This document shows positions 18,271 through 27,215 of a stretch of DNA of 64,000 nucleotides, piece after piece (the first letter of the stretch is position 1; each line of letters starts with the position of its first letter). The notes below the pieces were generated by a model. The model searched no databases. It had not been told where the DNA came from and worked only from the letters and a program-made list of their open reading frames with translations. Origin of the DNA: Fontibacillus phaseoli. GTDB lineage: Bacteria > Bacillota > Bacilli > Paenibacillales > Paenibacillaceae. The stretch lies in assembly GCF_003337355.1 (NCBI RefSeq), contig NZ_QPJW01000004.1:62001-126000 (forward strand), read 5' to 3'. Both the position numbers and the translations under genes were made by a program.

Positions 18271-18313
18271 GTCCTCAGGGCTTCCTGCTGCGAAAGCGGG
18301 AAGCCCTGAGGAC
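18271..18313. terminator. Perfect 15-bp hairpin between convergent genes
   Basis: GTCCTCAGGGCTTCC pairs exactly with its complement at 18299-18313. It probably ends transcription from both sides. Confidence 0.8.
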
Positions 18314-18329
18314 TGATAATTTTACTCCA

Positions 18330-19268
18330 TTAATTTCTCATTCCCGTCACGGTAGACGCCGCACCGGTAACGCCCGCATGCTCACCTAACGCGGCGGCAT
18401 GCAGGAGGATCCCGTCGCCCCAGTAGACGGGCATGACGTTGCGGCGCAGTTGCTCGCCGATTCTGTCCAACAGGAAATCGCCCTGGGCGGTAATGGCTCC
18501 CGCGAGGAGAAACCGGCGGGAGTTAAGAATATGCGCCAGATTGGCGAGGCCGATTGCGATGACTTCCGCATACAGGCCGACAAGGTTAAGGGCCGCCACA
18601 TCCCCGCCGCGGGCCGCTGCGAACAGCTGCTTCGGATCCTGAACCCAAGGATCCGGAGCTTCATGCTCGAGCATCAGGTTTTTAAGCCCGGACACGGAAG
18701 CGTAGTTCTCCCAGCAGCCGCGATTGCCGCAACTGCATGGAAGGCCGCCTATGGCGACGATATGGTGGCCGAAGCCTCCGGCATAACCGTCATCTCCCCC
18801 TTCGATCGTACCGTCCTTGACGATACATCCCCCAATTCCCGTACCGATAGCAACGCAAGCGAAATCGGAAATGCCCTGAGCTGCCCCATTCCATTGTTCA
18901 CCCAGCGCGATGGCATGGACATCGTTCATCACGGTGACCGGAAGCCCGGCCTCTCGCTCCAGCAGCTGCTTTAGCGGAGTTCCTGTCCAGCCGGGCAGAT
19001 GCTCCGTGGCATAGGAAATTGTACCGGAGCGATCGACCGAACCGGCGGTTCCGATGCCTATGCCAAGGAGTTGCAACCCCTCCTGTTCAGCTGTCCGGCG
19101 GTGCTCCCCGATGATGCCGGACAGCTTGGCGAGGAGGGCATCCCTGCCCCGGGAGGCCTCCGTCGGTACGGTGCGGAAGTGCCGGACGCTGCCGTCCGCG
19201 CTGACTAACGCGGATTTGATGCCGGTGCCGCCGAGATCGATGCCGATGGCGCCGCGTATCCGGTTCAT
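18330..19268 (-). CDS. nanK: ROK-family sugar kinase, probable N-acetylmannosamine kinase
   Basis: A 312-residue ROK kinase with the ATP-binding IGIDLGGTGIK motif (Asp11 region), catalytic Asp in MNDVHAIALGE, and the ROK zinc motif CSCGNRGCWE. It overlaps the upstream nanE by four bases (ATGA), so the pair is co-translated, and this suggests it phosphorylates ManNAc. ROK kinases share folds across glucose, ManNAc and other amino sugars, so the substrate is inferred from context only. Confidence 0.85.
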   Translation of the reverse strand: MNRIRGAIGIDLGGTGIKSALVSADGSVRHFRTVPTEASRGRDALLAKLSGIIGEHRRTAEQEGLQLLGIGIGTAGSVDRSGTISYATEHLPGWTGTPLKQLLEREAGLPVTVMNDVHAIALGEQWNGAAQGISDFACVAIGTGIGGCIVKDGTIEGGDDGYAGGFGHHIVAIGGLPCSCGNRGCWENYASVSGLKNLMLEHEAPDPWVQDPKQLFAAARGGDVAALNLVGLYAEVIAIGLANLAHILNSRRFLLAGAITAQGDFLLDRIGEQLRRNVMPVYWGDGILLHAAALGEHAGVTGAASTVTGMRN

Positions 19269-19969
19269 CGGACATTACCGGCTGACTCGGCACCCCGGAT
19301 GGCGCGGACGAAATGTCCCGTCACCGTGTGCGGACGGGTAATCACCGTTCCGACGACGACGGCGAAGGCACCCGCCCGCAACGCCTCGGCGGCCTGCTCC
19401 GGGTCCTGAATCCGTCCCTCGGCGATGACCGGAACCTGCACGGCGGCGGCCAGCTCCGTCAGCAACCGGAAGTCCGGTGCTTCGCTCTGCGGACTGTAAG
19501 GGGTATAGCCGGACAAGGTCGTGGAGATCAGATCAAATCCCAGCGCCTCCGCGGCGATTCCTTCCTCCAAGGTCGAGACGTCGGCCATCAGTAACCTGCC
19601 GGGCTGCTTCCGGACGCCGGACACCAACGCTTCCAGCGTCTCTCCATTAGGCCGCACCCGCCCGGTAGCATCCACGGCGACGATATCGGCGCCGACTGCA
19701 AACAGCGCCTCCGCATCGGAAAGGCTGGGCGTTATATAAACGTCCGAACCGACATAGTTCCGCTTCCAGATGCCGATGACCGGCAATCCGCAGCCTTCTT
19801 TAATAGCAGCCACATCCTGCGGTGAATTGGCCCGGATGGCCGCAGCTCCTCCGTCCTTGGCGGCATTCGCCATGGCCGTCATGATATGGCTTCCGTACAG
19901 TGATTCCCCGGGATAAGCCTGACAGGATACGATCAGCTGTCCTTTCAACTGTTCCAGTAGTTTCTCCAT
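19265..19969 (-). CDS. nanE: N-acetylmannosamine-6-phosphate 2-epimerase
   Basis: Converts ManNAc-6-P to GlcNAc-6-P in sialic acid or ManNAc use. The 234-residue TIM-barrel protein has family signatures: VSCQAYPGESLYG at the N-terminus, GIWKRNY with the catalytic Lys, and VIAEGRIQ near the end. It is divergent from the FAD oxidoreductase operon and followed by the ROK kinase. No NanA lyase or sialidase is in the window. Confidence 0.93.
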   Translation of the reverse strand: MEKLLEQLKGQLIVSCQAYPGESLYGSHIMTAMANAAKDGGAAAIRANSPQDVAAIKEGCGLPVIGIWKRNYVGSDVYITPSLSDAEALFAVGADIVAVDATGRVRPNGETLEALVSGVRKQPGRLLMADVSTLEEGIAAEALGFDLISTTLSGYTPYSPQSEAPDFRLLTELAAAVQVPVIAEGRIQDPEQAAEALRAGAFAVVVGTVITRPHTVTGHFVRAIRGAESAGNVR

Positions 19970-20038
19970 ATTCCCTTTCTGGCTCCTTTAATAAATATAG
20001 TCTTCAAAAATATAAAGCGGATACAATTTATGTTTCAT

Positions 20039-20067
20039 AGTATAAAATCATAAATCTAACATGTAAA
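20039..20067 (-). promoter_or_regulatory. Promoter of nanE-nanK
   Basis: On the minus strand TTTACA is separated by 17 bp from TATACT, about 70 bp upstream of the nanE start. Confidence 0.65.
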
Positions 20068-20118
20068 GAAAATTATTTTCTAATTTAACGGATATTTAGA
20101 AAAAAATAAACATTACCA

Positions 20119-20147
20119 TTTACAAGTCGATTAGATTCTGCTACTTT
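20119..20147 (+). promoter_or_regulatory. Promoter of the FAD-oxidoreductase operon
   Basis: TTTACA, a 17-bp spacer and TACTTT, 46 bp upstream of the first gene. It faces away from the nanE promoter, with 51 bp between the two -35 boxes. The AT-rich gap is a natural site for the RpiR regulator encoded at the operon's end. Confidence 0.6.
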
Positions 20148-20193
20148 AGAACTCAAGAAACAGCAAACCACATACTAAGGAGGAATTGCCAAG

Positions 20194-21543
20194 ATGGAGT
20201 CGTTTGACGTCATAGTGATGGGCGGAGGCATTTCCGGTACGATGGCCGCAGTAGCGGCTGCCAAATCAGGCGCGAAGACGCTGATCGTGGAGTCGCAAGG
20301 CTATCTGGGCGGCACCTTGACCGCCAATGGAGTCGGCCCGATGATGACTTTTCATGCCGGGGAGAAACAGGCTATTCAGGGATTTACGGACGAACTGATC
20401 GAAAGGTTGAAAGGGATCGGCAAATCGCCGGGGCATATTTTTGATACGGTCGGATTTACGTACTCTGTGACTCCGTTCGATGCCGAGGCTATGAAGGTAG
20501 AACTGGAATCCATGATCCTGGAGAACGGAGGACAGATTCTGTACCACACGATGCTGGCTGAGGTGCATACAGAGGACCAGCGGGTTACCGGGATTACGGT
20601 TTGCAACAAGTCCGGGTTAAGCAAGCTGTCCGCCAAAGTCTTCATCGACGGTACGGGGGACGGCGACCTGTCCGTTCGTGCGGGAGCGGCCTTCACGAAA
20701 GGACGCGAAAGCGATGGGGCGACCCAGCCGATGACCTTGAAGATGAAGATGATTAATGTCGATATTCCCAAAGTGAAGGCTTATATCCATGCCCATCCGG
20801 AGGATTTTCCGCTCTACCATGGAGACACCTCGATCATCGAGAAAGCTCCGCGGCTATCGACCGCAGGCTTCGTCAGCCTGTTCAAGAAAGCGAAGGAGAA
20901 CGGCGAGATTTCCATTCCGCGGGAGGATATTCTCTTCTTCGAAACGAATACACCGGGCGAGGTGATCATGAACACGACGCGGATTCTCGGGCATGACGGT
21001 ACGGATGCGTGGAGCCTTAGCCGGGCCGAGACGGAAGGGCGTAAGCAATGCAGGGAATTGGAGCGTTTCATGAAAAAATACGTTCCGGGTTTTGAAAACG
21101 CTATCGTGGAATCCACCGGCCCTGCGATCGGCGTGCGCGGCTCACGGCAAATTATCGGCCTATATACGCTAACGGCGAAAGATATTCTGTCGCAGACGAA
21201 GTTCGAGGATACGATCGCCCATTCGGGTTATCCGATCGACATCCATAGTCCCGACGGCGAAGGGACGAAGCATGAGAAGCTGGAATGGGGCGGCATGTAC
21301 AGCATTCCGTACCGTTGCCTGATTACGCCTACGCTCAAAAATGTCATCGTCATCGGCCGCTGTCTGTCCGCCACTTTCGAGGCCCAGGCAGCCGTCAGAA
21401 CAACGCCGACCACCGGCGCCATCGGGCATGCCGGCGGGGTTGCCGCCGCACAGGCGGCACTGCAGAACCTGGATGTTCAGCAGGTTGACGTGACCCGGGT
21501 GCAAAGCGAATTGAAGAAGCAAGGCGCGTACCTGGAGGTTTAA
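20194..21543 (+). CDS. FAD-dependent oxidoreductase (FAD_oxidored family)
   Basis: A 449-residue flavoprotein with an N-terminal Rossmann GGGISG motif (residues 10-15), the EAMKVELE-type conserved region, the FIDGTGDGDLS motif of the FAD_oxidored family, and a C-terminal FAD-contact region (VIGRCLSATFEAQAAVRTTPT). No signal peptide or Fe-S motif. The substrate is unknown. AGGAGG precedes the start. It is the first gene of a five-gene plus-strand set with permease, HyuA-type protein, zincin and RpiR regulator, so it probably oxidises the imported substrate or an intermediate. Confidence 0.88.
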   Translation: MESFDVIVMGGGISGTMAAVAAAKSGAKTLIVESQGYLGGTLTANGVGPMMTFHAGEKQAIQGFTDELIERLKGIGKSPGHIFDTVGFTYSVTPFDAEAMKVELESMILENGGQILYHTMLAEVHTEDQRVTGITVCNKSGLSKLSAKVFIDGTGDGDLSVRAGAAFTKGRESDGATQPMTLKMKMINVDIPKVKAYIHAHPEDFPLYHGDTSIIEKAPRLSTAGFVSLFKKAKENGEISIPREDILFFETNTPGEVIMNTTRILGHDGTDAWSLSRAETEGRKQCRELERFMKKYVPGFENAIVESTGPAIGVRGSRQIIGLYTLTAKDILSQTKFEDTIAHSGYPIDIHSPDGEGTKHEKLEWGGMYSIPYRCLITPTLKNVIVIGRCLSATFEAQAAVRTTPTTGAIGHAGGVAAAQAALQNLDVQQVDVTRVQSELKKQGAYLEV

Positions 21544-21667
21544 GTTGAACTAGAAATAACAAATAGGTAAGTGTGCGAATGGAGGAGCTACAAACATTCG
21601 CATGGCTGCCCCTATATGGAATTCAACTTATACGGTTTTTAATTTGAATGGTAAAGGGGATTGAACC

Positions 21668-22963
21668 ATGAGTTCAATGATGTGGGTACAGGCAATTGGC
21701 ATTTTAGTCGTATTTCTTATTTTTTCGGCGCTCATGATGACTCGGAAGCTTCCGACGATTCTGGCGCTGCCAAGTATGGCAATTCTGTTTGCGATAATTG
21801 CGGGCGTGCCATGGTCTTCCAGTACTCCCGATACGGCTACGCTGAGCGGGACGATTCTTGCCCAAGGGTCCATGCGGCTGTCCACGGCGATCGCTGGGCT
21901 GATCTTCGGCGCCTGGTTCGGTCAGATCCTGAATAAAGTCGGGATCACCAAGTCCATTATCCGCAAAGCCGCCGAGCTGGCCGGCGACAAACCGGTGCTG
22001 ATCGCGCTGCTGTTCTTCGTTACGGCGTCGGTGATTTTTTCCGCGGCAAGCGGTCTCGGAATGGTTATTCTCGTAGGGACGATCATTATCCCGATTATGC
22101 TGACCGCCGGCATTAGTCAATTTCTGGCCTCCGTCGTTCTGCTGACTTCCGTAGGCGTCGGGGTGCTGTTCAACGTTTCCAACTGGGCGGTTTACGTCGA
22201 TGTCATGGGTCTGCCGGTTTCCACCGTCGCCGACTATACACTGATCGCCGCGTTGCCGCTTATTGTAATCAGTATGATCATGATCGTGTTTTATGCCCGC
22301 CGCGATGGACGCGGACGCAAGGCATGGGCAATGCCGGCTACTTCTCCGACCCCGGAAGGTCGAAAAGTGCCGACAATCGCTCTGATCAGCCCATTGGTTC
22401 CTGTAATTATGGTTTTTGCCTTTAAAATGGACATCGTGCCTGCCGTCATCATCGGTGCGGTTGCCACGTTGCTGCTGTCTTGGCCGAAGCGTCCGGTACA
22501 TGTACTTTCCAGCTCCCTGGTGGAGGGGATTCAGGATGTGGCCGGAGCCTTGGGGCTGATGATCGGGATCGGTATGCTGGTCAACGCGGTTATGGCGCCT
22601 CAGGTTACGGCGATTATTTCGCCGGTGATCGAATCCGTGCTGCCGAACAGCCCGCTGATGTACATCCTGTTCTTTACTATTTTGTCGCCGCTGGCGATTT
22701 ACCGCGGTCCGCTTAACGTGTGGGGCCTGGGAAGCGGGATCGCCGCATTGTTCGTAGGGGCGGGCATGACGCCGATCGCGGCTATGCTGGCGCTTCGGGT
22801 AGTCAGCAATGTGCAGGCCGTTTCCGATCCGACCAACTCTCACAACGTTTGGGTGGCCGATTTCACGAAGAGTGACATTAACGAAATTTTGAAGCGGACT
22901 CTGCCTTGGATGGTTGCAGCCGTGTTGATCTCCATGGTGTGGGGCGCGCTCGCAGTTTTTTAA
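21668..22963 (+). CDS. Ion-transporter-superfamily permease (citrate/gluconate-type)
   Basis: A 431-residue protein with about 11-12 hydrophobic segments and a re-entrant-loop-like GLGMVILVGTIIIPIML region, resembling CitMHS/GntP-type carboxylate permeases. Conserved Asn/Pro-rich stretch near the end: SDPTNSHNVWVADFTKSDI. AAAGGGGA precedes the ATG. Operon position between a flavoprotein and a HyuA-type hydrolase suggests import of a small carboxylate, cyclic amide or amino-sugar acid; the substrate cannot be read from sequence. Confidence 0.8.
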   Translation: MSSMMWVQAIGILVVFLIFSALMMTRKLPTILALPSMAILFAIIAGVPWSSSTPDTATLSGTILAQGSMRLSTAIAGLIFGAWFGQILNKVGITKSIIRKAAELAGDKPVLIALLFFVTASVIFSAASGLGMVILVGTIIIPIMLTAGISQFLASVVLLTSVGVGVLFNVSNWAVYVDVMGLPVSTVADYTLIAALPLIVISMIMIVFYARRDGRGRKAWAMPATSPTPEGRKVPTIALISPLVPVIMVFAFKMDIVPAVIIGAVATLLLSWPKRPVHVLSSSLVEGIQDVAGALGLMIGIGMLVNAVMAPQVTAIISPVIESVLPNSPLMYILFFTILSPLAIYRGPLNVWGLGSGIAALFVGAGMTPIAAMLALRVVSNVQAVSDPTNSHNVWVADFTKSDINEILKRTLPWMVAAVLISMVWGALAVF

Positions 22964-23007
22964 AATAAGGACGCAGTAGATATAGAGAGATAGGAGGGAG
23001 CTATGAA

Positions 23008-25152
23008 ATGGGTCAAAAAGTAAGGGTTGGCATTGATGTCGGCGGTACGTTTACGGATGCGGTCGTGTTGGATAATGAAACGTTTGAGATCATCGAAAAA
23101 ATGAAGATTCCTACCACCCATCATGATGAGGATGGCGTGGCAAAAGGAATTGTACAGATCCTGCAAAGTATCTTGGAGAGTAAGGGGATCGCTCCTGAGG
23201 ATGTTGCTTTTATAGCCCACGGGACGACGCAGGCGACCAACGCTTTGCTAGAAGGGGATGTCGCCAGAGTCGGCATCCTCGGCATGGGGGCGGGGATGGA
23301 CGGATTGAGCGCGCGCAGCGAGTCCAACCCGGGGCAGATCGAACTCGCGCCAGGCAAAAACCTGCAGACCTACCATACGTACATGGATTCCAAAAATTTG
23401 AAGGATGAAGCCGTGGAGCAGGGATTGCAGGATTTGCTTGCCCAAGGGGCGGAGGTGATCGTCGCTTCGGAGGCTTACAGCGTGGATGATCCGGCAAGTG
23501 AGTTGCGCGTCGTCGAAGCGGCAAACCGGCGCAGCGTGTTCGCGACCGGCGGGCACGAAATTTCCCAGCTGTACGGCCTGCGGACGCGGACCCGGACGGC
23601 GGTTATTAACGCCAGTCTGATTCCCAAGATGATGGAGACGGCTAACATGACCGAGAAGTCGGTCAAGAACGCGAACATCTCCTCGCAGTTGATGATCATG
23701 CGCTGCGACGGCGGAGTAATGAGCATCGACGAGGTGCGGAAGCGCCCGATTTTGACGATGCTGTCGGGGCTGGCTGCCGGCGTGGCGGGAGCGCTGATGT
23801 ACGAGAAAATATCCGATGGCATCTTTTTTGAAGTCGGCGGAACGAGCGTGGATATCTCGGTCATCAAGAACGGCAAGGTCATGATCCAGAACGCGCAGGT
23901 CGGGGGACACCGTACCTACTTGCAGTCTCTGGATGTCCGGACCTTGGGTATAGCAGGCGGAAGTATGATTCGGGTGGCGGGCGGCAAGATCGTCGACGTC
24001 GGCCCGCGGAGTGCTCATATCGCCGGGAAGGCCTATGAATGCTTCGCCGATCCGGGAGAATTGAAGAATGCGCAGGTTCTGTTCATCAGCCCGCGTGAAG
24101 GAGACGCCCCCGAATACGCGATTGCCCGGGGGGGCAGCGGCGGGGAGTTTTCCTTTACGCTGGCGGGGGCAGCCAACTTGCTCGGCTACGTGCCGGAAGG
24201 GGACTATGCGTATGCCGGGAAGGAAAGCGCTGAATTGGCATGGAACGCTTTGGGCGCGCATCTGGGAATGTCCGGAGAGTCGGCGGCCCGCCAGGTGATG
24301 GACATCGCCATCGAGAAGACAATGAAGACGGTTAATGAGATGATTGCCGATTACGAGTTGGACCGTTCTTTCGTCACACTGGTCGGCGGAGGCGGCAGCG
24401 GAGCCGTCCTGATCCCTGCCATGGCCGAGAAAGAGCGGATGAAATGGCAGATCGCCAAGAATGCGCCGTATATCTCGACGATCGGGGTAGCCCTGGCTAT
24501 GGTCAAGGAGCAGATCGAACGGACGGTCATCAACCCGACCGAGGCGGATATCAAGCGGATCCGCAGCGATGTGATGGATAAGATCGTCCAGTCCGGCGCG
24601 AGCGAAGAGACCGTAGAAATCATGATCGAGATCGATAATCAGAAGAACATTTTGCGAGCGATCGCTACCGGCTCGACAGAGCTCCGATCCAAGGATCTTG
24701 GACAGGCGGCGCTGACGGAAGAGGAAATGCGGCGCATCGCGGCGAGCTCTGTGGACGCGCCGTTCGAATCGATGGTCCTGGCTGCCCAAACAGGCCGCTG
24801 GAATTTGTTCGCCAGCGAAGAAATTCGCAAATCCTTCTTCGGCTTACTGAAGAAGAAGCGCACTTCCGTCAGCGTGGTTGACAGGGAGGGCGTGGTCCGG
24901 TTCAAGCAGGCCGGGGTTCATTACGGCCAGTTTGCCAAGAAGCAGCGGCAGGATGCCTTTGTGGCTTTCCTGGATGACCACACGATTTATTCGGATGCAA
25001 ATGCGACAATTCCAAAGGTATTCATATTCTTCCGGGAAAAAATGCTTGATCTGACCGGAATGCAGACGAAGGAGCAACTGTTGTCCATCCTGGATATGGA
25101 GACGGAAATGCTGGGCGAGGAGGAAGTTTGGCTTGCGGTAGCGTATCAATAG
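23008..25152 (+). CDS. Hydantoinase A/5-oxoprolinase-family protein
   Basis: 714 residues: Hydant_A_N domain with the actin-fold phosphate motif GIDVGGTFTDAVV (about 8-20), the Hydantoinase_A domain (around HGTTQATNALLEG and GGTSVDISVIKNGKVM) and a long C-terminal region (about 520-714) not seen in classical HyuA. Relatives hydrolyse or carboxylate cyclic amides and ketones in an ATP-dependent way, normally with a HyuB partner. No HyuB is present here, so it either acts alone or with the neighbouring small protein. It lies 44 bp after the permease, with AGGAGGGAG upstream. Confidence 0.87.
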   Translation: MGQKVRVGIDVGGTFTDAVVLDNETFEIIEKMKIPTTHHDEDGVAKGIVQILQSILESKGIAPEDVAFIAHGTTQATNALLEGDVARVGILGMGAGMDGLSARSESNPGQIELAPGKNLQTYHTYMDSKNLKDEAVEQGLQDLLAQGAEVIVASEAYSVDDPASELRVVEAANRRSVFATGGHEISQLYGLRTRTRTAVINASLIPKMMETANMTEKSVKNANISSQLMIMRCDGGVMSIDEVRKRPILTMLSGLAAGVAGALMYEKISDGIFFEVGGTSVDISVIKNGKVMIQNAQVGGHRTYLQSLDVRTLGIAGGSMIRVAGGKIVDVGPRSAHIAGKAYECFADPGELKNAQVLFISPREGDAPEYAIARGGSGGEFSFTLAGAANLLGYVPEGDYAYAGKESAELAWNALGAHLGMSGESAARQVMDIAIEKTMKTVNEMIADYELDRSFVTLVGGGGSGAVLIPAMAEKERMKWQIAKNAPYISTIGVALAMVKEQIERTVINPTEADIKRIRSDVMDKIVQSGASEETVEIMIEIDNQKNILRAIATGSTELRSKDLGQAALTEEEMRRIAASSVDAPFESMVLAAQTGRWNLFASEEIRKSFFGLLKKKRTSVSVVDREGVVRFKQAGVHYGQFAKKQRQDAFVAFLDDHTIYSDANATIPKVFIFFREKMLDLTGMQTKEQLLSILDMETEMLGEEEVWLAVAYQ

Positions 25153-25182
25153 CCTGGAGCGGAAGGAGGCTGATGGTTAACG

Positions 25183-25890
25183 ATGACGGGGGCACGGAAC
25201 AAGGAACAGGTCTTCGAGATCCGCGGTTTGGGTCTTAACGATGAGGTATTGGCTATGGCCGAGCTGGAACGGGACCCGGTTTTTCATAAAATCGCGCCCG
25301 ATAAGTACGGATATTATATATCCCGGTCATTGGACATGGGGAGAGAAGCCGCAGTCCGGCTGAAGGGCCGGGATATCCGGGAGCTTCTTGATCAAGCGGG
25401 CGTGAAGTTTAACCTTGCGGCGTCGGCGGGTACGGGCGCTTTCAAGGTCGCGCTCCGTGCCCAGCTGGACTGGAGCGGAAAGGTGCCGAAGATTACCGTA
25501 TACCGGGAATCCATGCGCCAGCTTCACATAGCGGCTGAGGCTGCGGAGGGAGCGCTTGGCCCCGTTACCTTCGACAGGATCGTGGACATCCATCTGGCGC
25601 ATGAGTACTATCACTTGCTGGAGTATCGCGGCGGGCAATTTACGAATGAATTGCTGGATCCGGTGGAGTGTCTGAAAATTGGTCCCTTCCGCAGAACGGC
25701 AACGATTCTGCAGAGTAGCGAAATCGCGGCGCACGCCTTTTGCAAAGAACTTCTTGGCTTGCCTTATTTACCGAGCTTGCTGGATAATATTTACCTGATG
25801 CAGACAGGCCATATGAAAATGGAGCAGTTTGCGGAAAATGTGAAAAAGTGGAAAACAATTTTGAGCGAGAATGGACTCCATATGCTATAA
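25183..25890 (+). CDS. ImmA/IrrE-like zincin of unknown role
   Basis: A 235-residue protein that I cannot assign to a named family. It has HEYYH at residues 140-144 (a full HExxH zinc motif) followed 36 residues later by Glu180 in SSEIAAHAFCKELLGLP. This resembles the third-ligand E..A..FA..LL.P signature of ImmA/IrrE gluzincins. Such proteins usually cleave repressors, but here the gene sits inside a metabolic operon, between the HyuA-type gene (30 bp upstream) and an RpiR regulator. GGAGG is 13 bases before the ATG, slightly long; no better in-frame start exists after the stop at 25171. Confidence 0.75.
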   Translation: MTGARNKEQVFEIRGLGLNDEVLAMAELERDPVFHKIAPDKYGYYISRSLDMGREAAVRLKGRDIRELLDQAGVKFNLAASAGTGAFKVALRAQLDWSGKVPKITVYRESMRQLHIAAEAAEGALGPVTFDRIVDIHLAHEYYHLLEYRGGQFTNELLDPVECLKIGPFRRTATILQSSEIAAHAFCKELLGLPYLPSLLDNIYLMQTGHMKMEQFAENVKKWKTILSENGLHML

Positions 25891-25959
25891 TAAGTAAATC
25901 GTTTATTGCGTAAGATCGTTTGTAGAAAACGCTTTTTCGCAAATGCAGGAGGACATATC

Positions 25960-26817
25960 ATGGCTTCGCAAGTACCCGCGGTGATTGCAAAGATCATTTC
26001 GCTTAAGCAAAAGTTTACTTATGGTGAAAACCAGATCGCTCAATTCGTGATTCACAATTCTGAGTTCATCAGCCAACATACGATTACGGCGCTTGCCAAT
26101 GAAATCGGCGTATCGGAAACAAGTATCAACCGGTTTTGCAAGAAGATCGGCTTCAAGGGCTTTAACGATTTCAAGATCGCCATTGCCCAGGATACGTTTT
26201 ACCGGGAAATGCAGACACGGAAAAAAGAACGCCGCGAAATTACGCCCATCGACGGACTGGCCCTCGATTACAACGAACTGGTCGTCAACACGTCGGCTAT
26301 GGTTTCCGAGGATGCGCTGCTGAACGTGGCGGAAATGCTGAAGAAGGCCAGGCGCATTCATATATTCGGCATCTTCGATTCCTTCTTACCGGCCATGGCC
26401 TTGAAGAACCGTCTGACGCTGATCGGTATCAACGCCGAGGCCAGCAACGACAGCCGGGCGATGAAAATCGCGGCGTCCCAAGCCACGGCGGAAGACATTG
26501 TCATCGCGTTTACCCGCTCCGGGGCGACGCCGGAAATCATCGATGCGGTTTCCACGGCGCAGATGAACCAGGCGAAGACGGTGGCCATCACCTGTTATGA
26601 CTCTTCGCCGGTCACCGAGGCCGCGGAAACGAATATCATCGTACCGGACAAAATGTCCGTCAGCAACAGCGCGATGATGTCGAATCACATTACATTTCTG
26701 TTTGTGGTGGATGCCGTCACTAGCCTGCTTATATCCTCGGATAAATCTTATCTGAAGAAGAAGCTGGACAGCGAGGGCATTATCTCCAGCCGTCCTTCGG
26801 TGACGGAGTATTATTGA
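25960..26817 (+). CDS. MurR/RpiR-family transcriptional regulator
   Basis: A 285-residue regulator with an N-terminal HTH_6 domain (ITALANEIGVSETSINRFCKKIG) and a C-terminal SIS sugar-phosphate-binding domain (about 120-260; FTRSGATPEIIDAV). AGGAGG lies seven bases before ATG 25960; an earlier in-frame start at 25906 lacks a site. RpiR proteins typically sense phosphorylated sugars, and MurNAc-6-P, GlcNAc-6-P or ManNAc-6-P are plausible given nanE/nanK next door. Likely local regulator of both divergent units. Confidence 0.9.
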   Translation: MASQVPAVIAKIISLKQKFTYGENQIAQFVIHNSEFISQHTITALANEIGVSETSINRFCKKIGFKGFNDFKIAIAQDTFYREMQTRKKERREITPIDGLALDYNELVVNTSAMVSEDALLNVAEMLKKARRIHIFGIFDSFLPAMALKNRLTLIGINAEASNDSRAMKIAASQATAEDIVIAFTRSGATPEIIDAVSTAQMNQAKTVAITCYDSSPVTEAAETNIIVPDKMSVSNSAMMSNHITFLFVVDAVTSLLISSDKSYLKKKLDSEGIISSRPSVTEYY

Positions 26818-26826
26818 TAGCCAATC

Positions 26827-26866
26827 AAAAAAGCGGTTTGCCTAAGGAGGCAAGCCGCTTTTTTTA
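26827..26866 (+). terminator. Terminator of the HyuA/RpiR operon
   Basis: AAAAGCGGTTTGCC pairs perfectly with GGCAAGCCGCTTTT around a six-base loop, followed by T. Confidence 0.9.
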
Positions 26867-26870
26867 GTGT

Positions 26871-27026
26871 ATGTCCGTCATAGTCGTCATCTCTGAACTA
26901 GCCAGATCGATGGAAGAACGCATCTCGTTCTTGGCGGACAAGTATCAAAATCTGTCTTCACCCGACCGGGAATATCGGCGAGTTAATCAGGGGATTTTTG
27001 CGGTAAAGGATCATGTGCTGGAATAA
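26871..27026 (+). CDS. Possible 51-residue ORF or gene remnant
   Basis: An open frame of 51 codons starts four bases after the terminator T-run. No ribosome site is at a usable distance and I recognise no family. The composition (ARSMEERISFLADKY) looks protein-like, so it may be the end of a decayed gene. The remaining DNA up to 27215 is AT-rich and shows only a short CCCTA/TAGGG hairpin at about 27177-27191. Confidence 0.25.
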   Translation: MSVIVVISELARSMEERISFLADKYQNLSSPDREYRRVNQGIFAVKDHVLE

Positions 27027-27215
27027 AAGTTAATTAACTGTATGTCGAAAGAACAGGGAATATGTTGAATTTTGGCATAGGAAGGGAATGAAGTAATATT
27101 TTGTATAGTAATAAATAACCATTTTTGTTGTATATTGTTGATCGATATATAACAATGACATATAATGAGACGTAAGCCCTAGCTAATAGGGACTATATGG
27201 GAAGGGAGGGTGAAT

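Noticed and set aside
21704..22843. 379-codon minus-strand open frame opposite the permease
   Set aside because: Extremely His/Arg/Asn-rich, no membrane or domain character; it is the reverse reading of hydrophobic codons.
23248..24789. 513-codon minus-strand open frame opposite the HyuA-type gene
   Set aside because: Composition (Arg, His, Asp rich) is typical of an antisense shadow, and the HyuA frame is fully supported.
26871..27026. Spo0E-like phosphatase in the small ORF after the RpiR gene
   Set aside because: The SQELD-type motif of Spo0E proteins is absent, so only an unassigned low-confidence ORF is listed.
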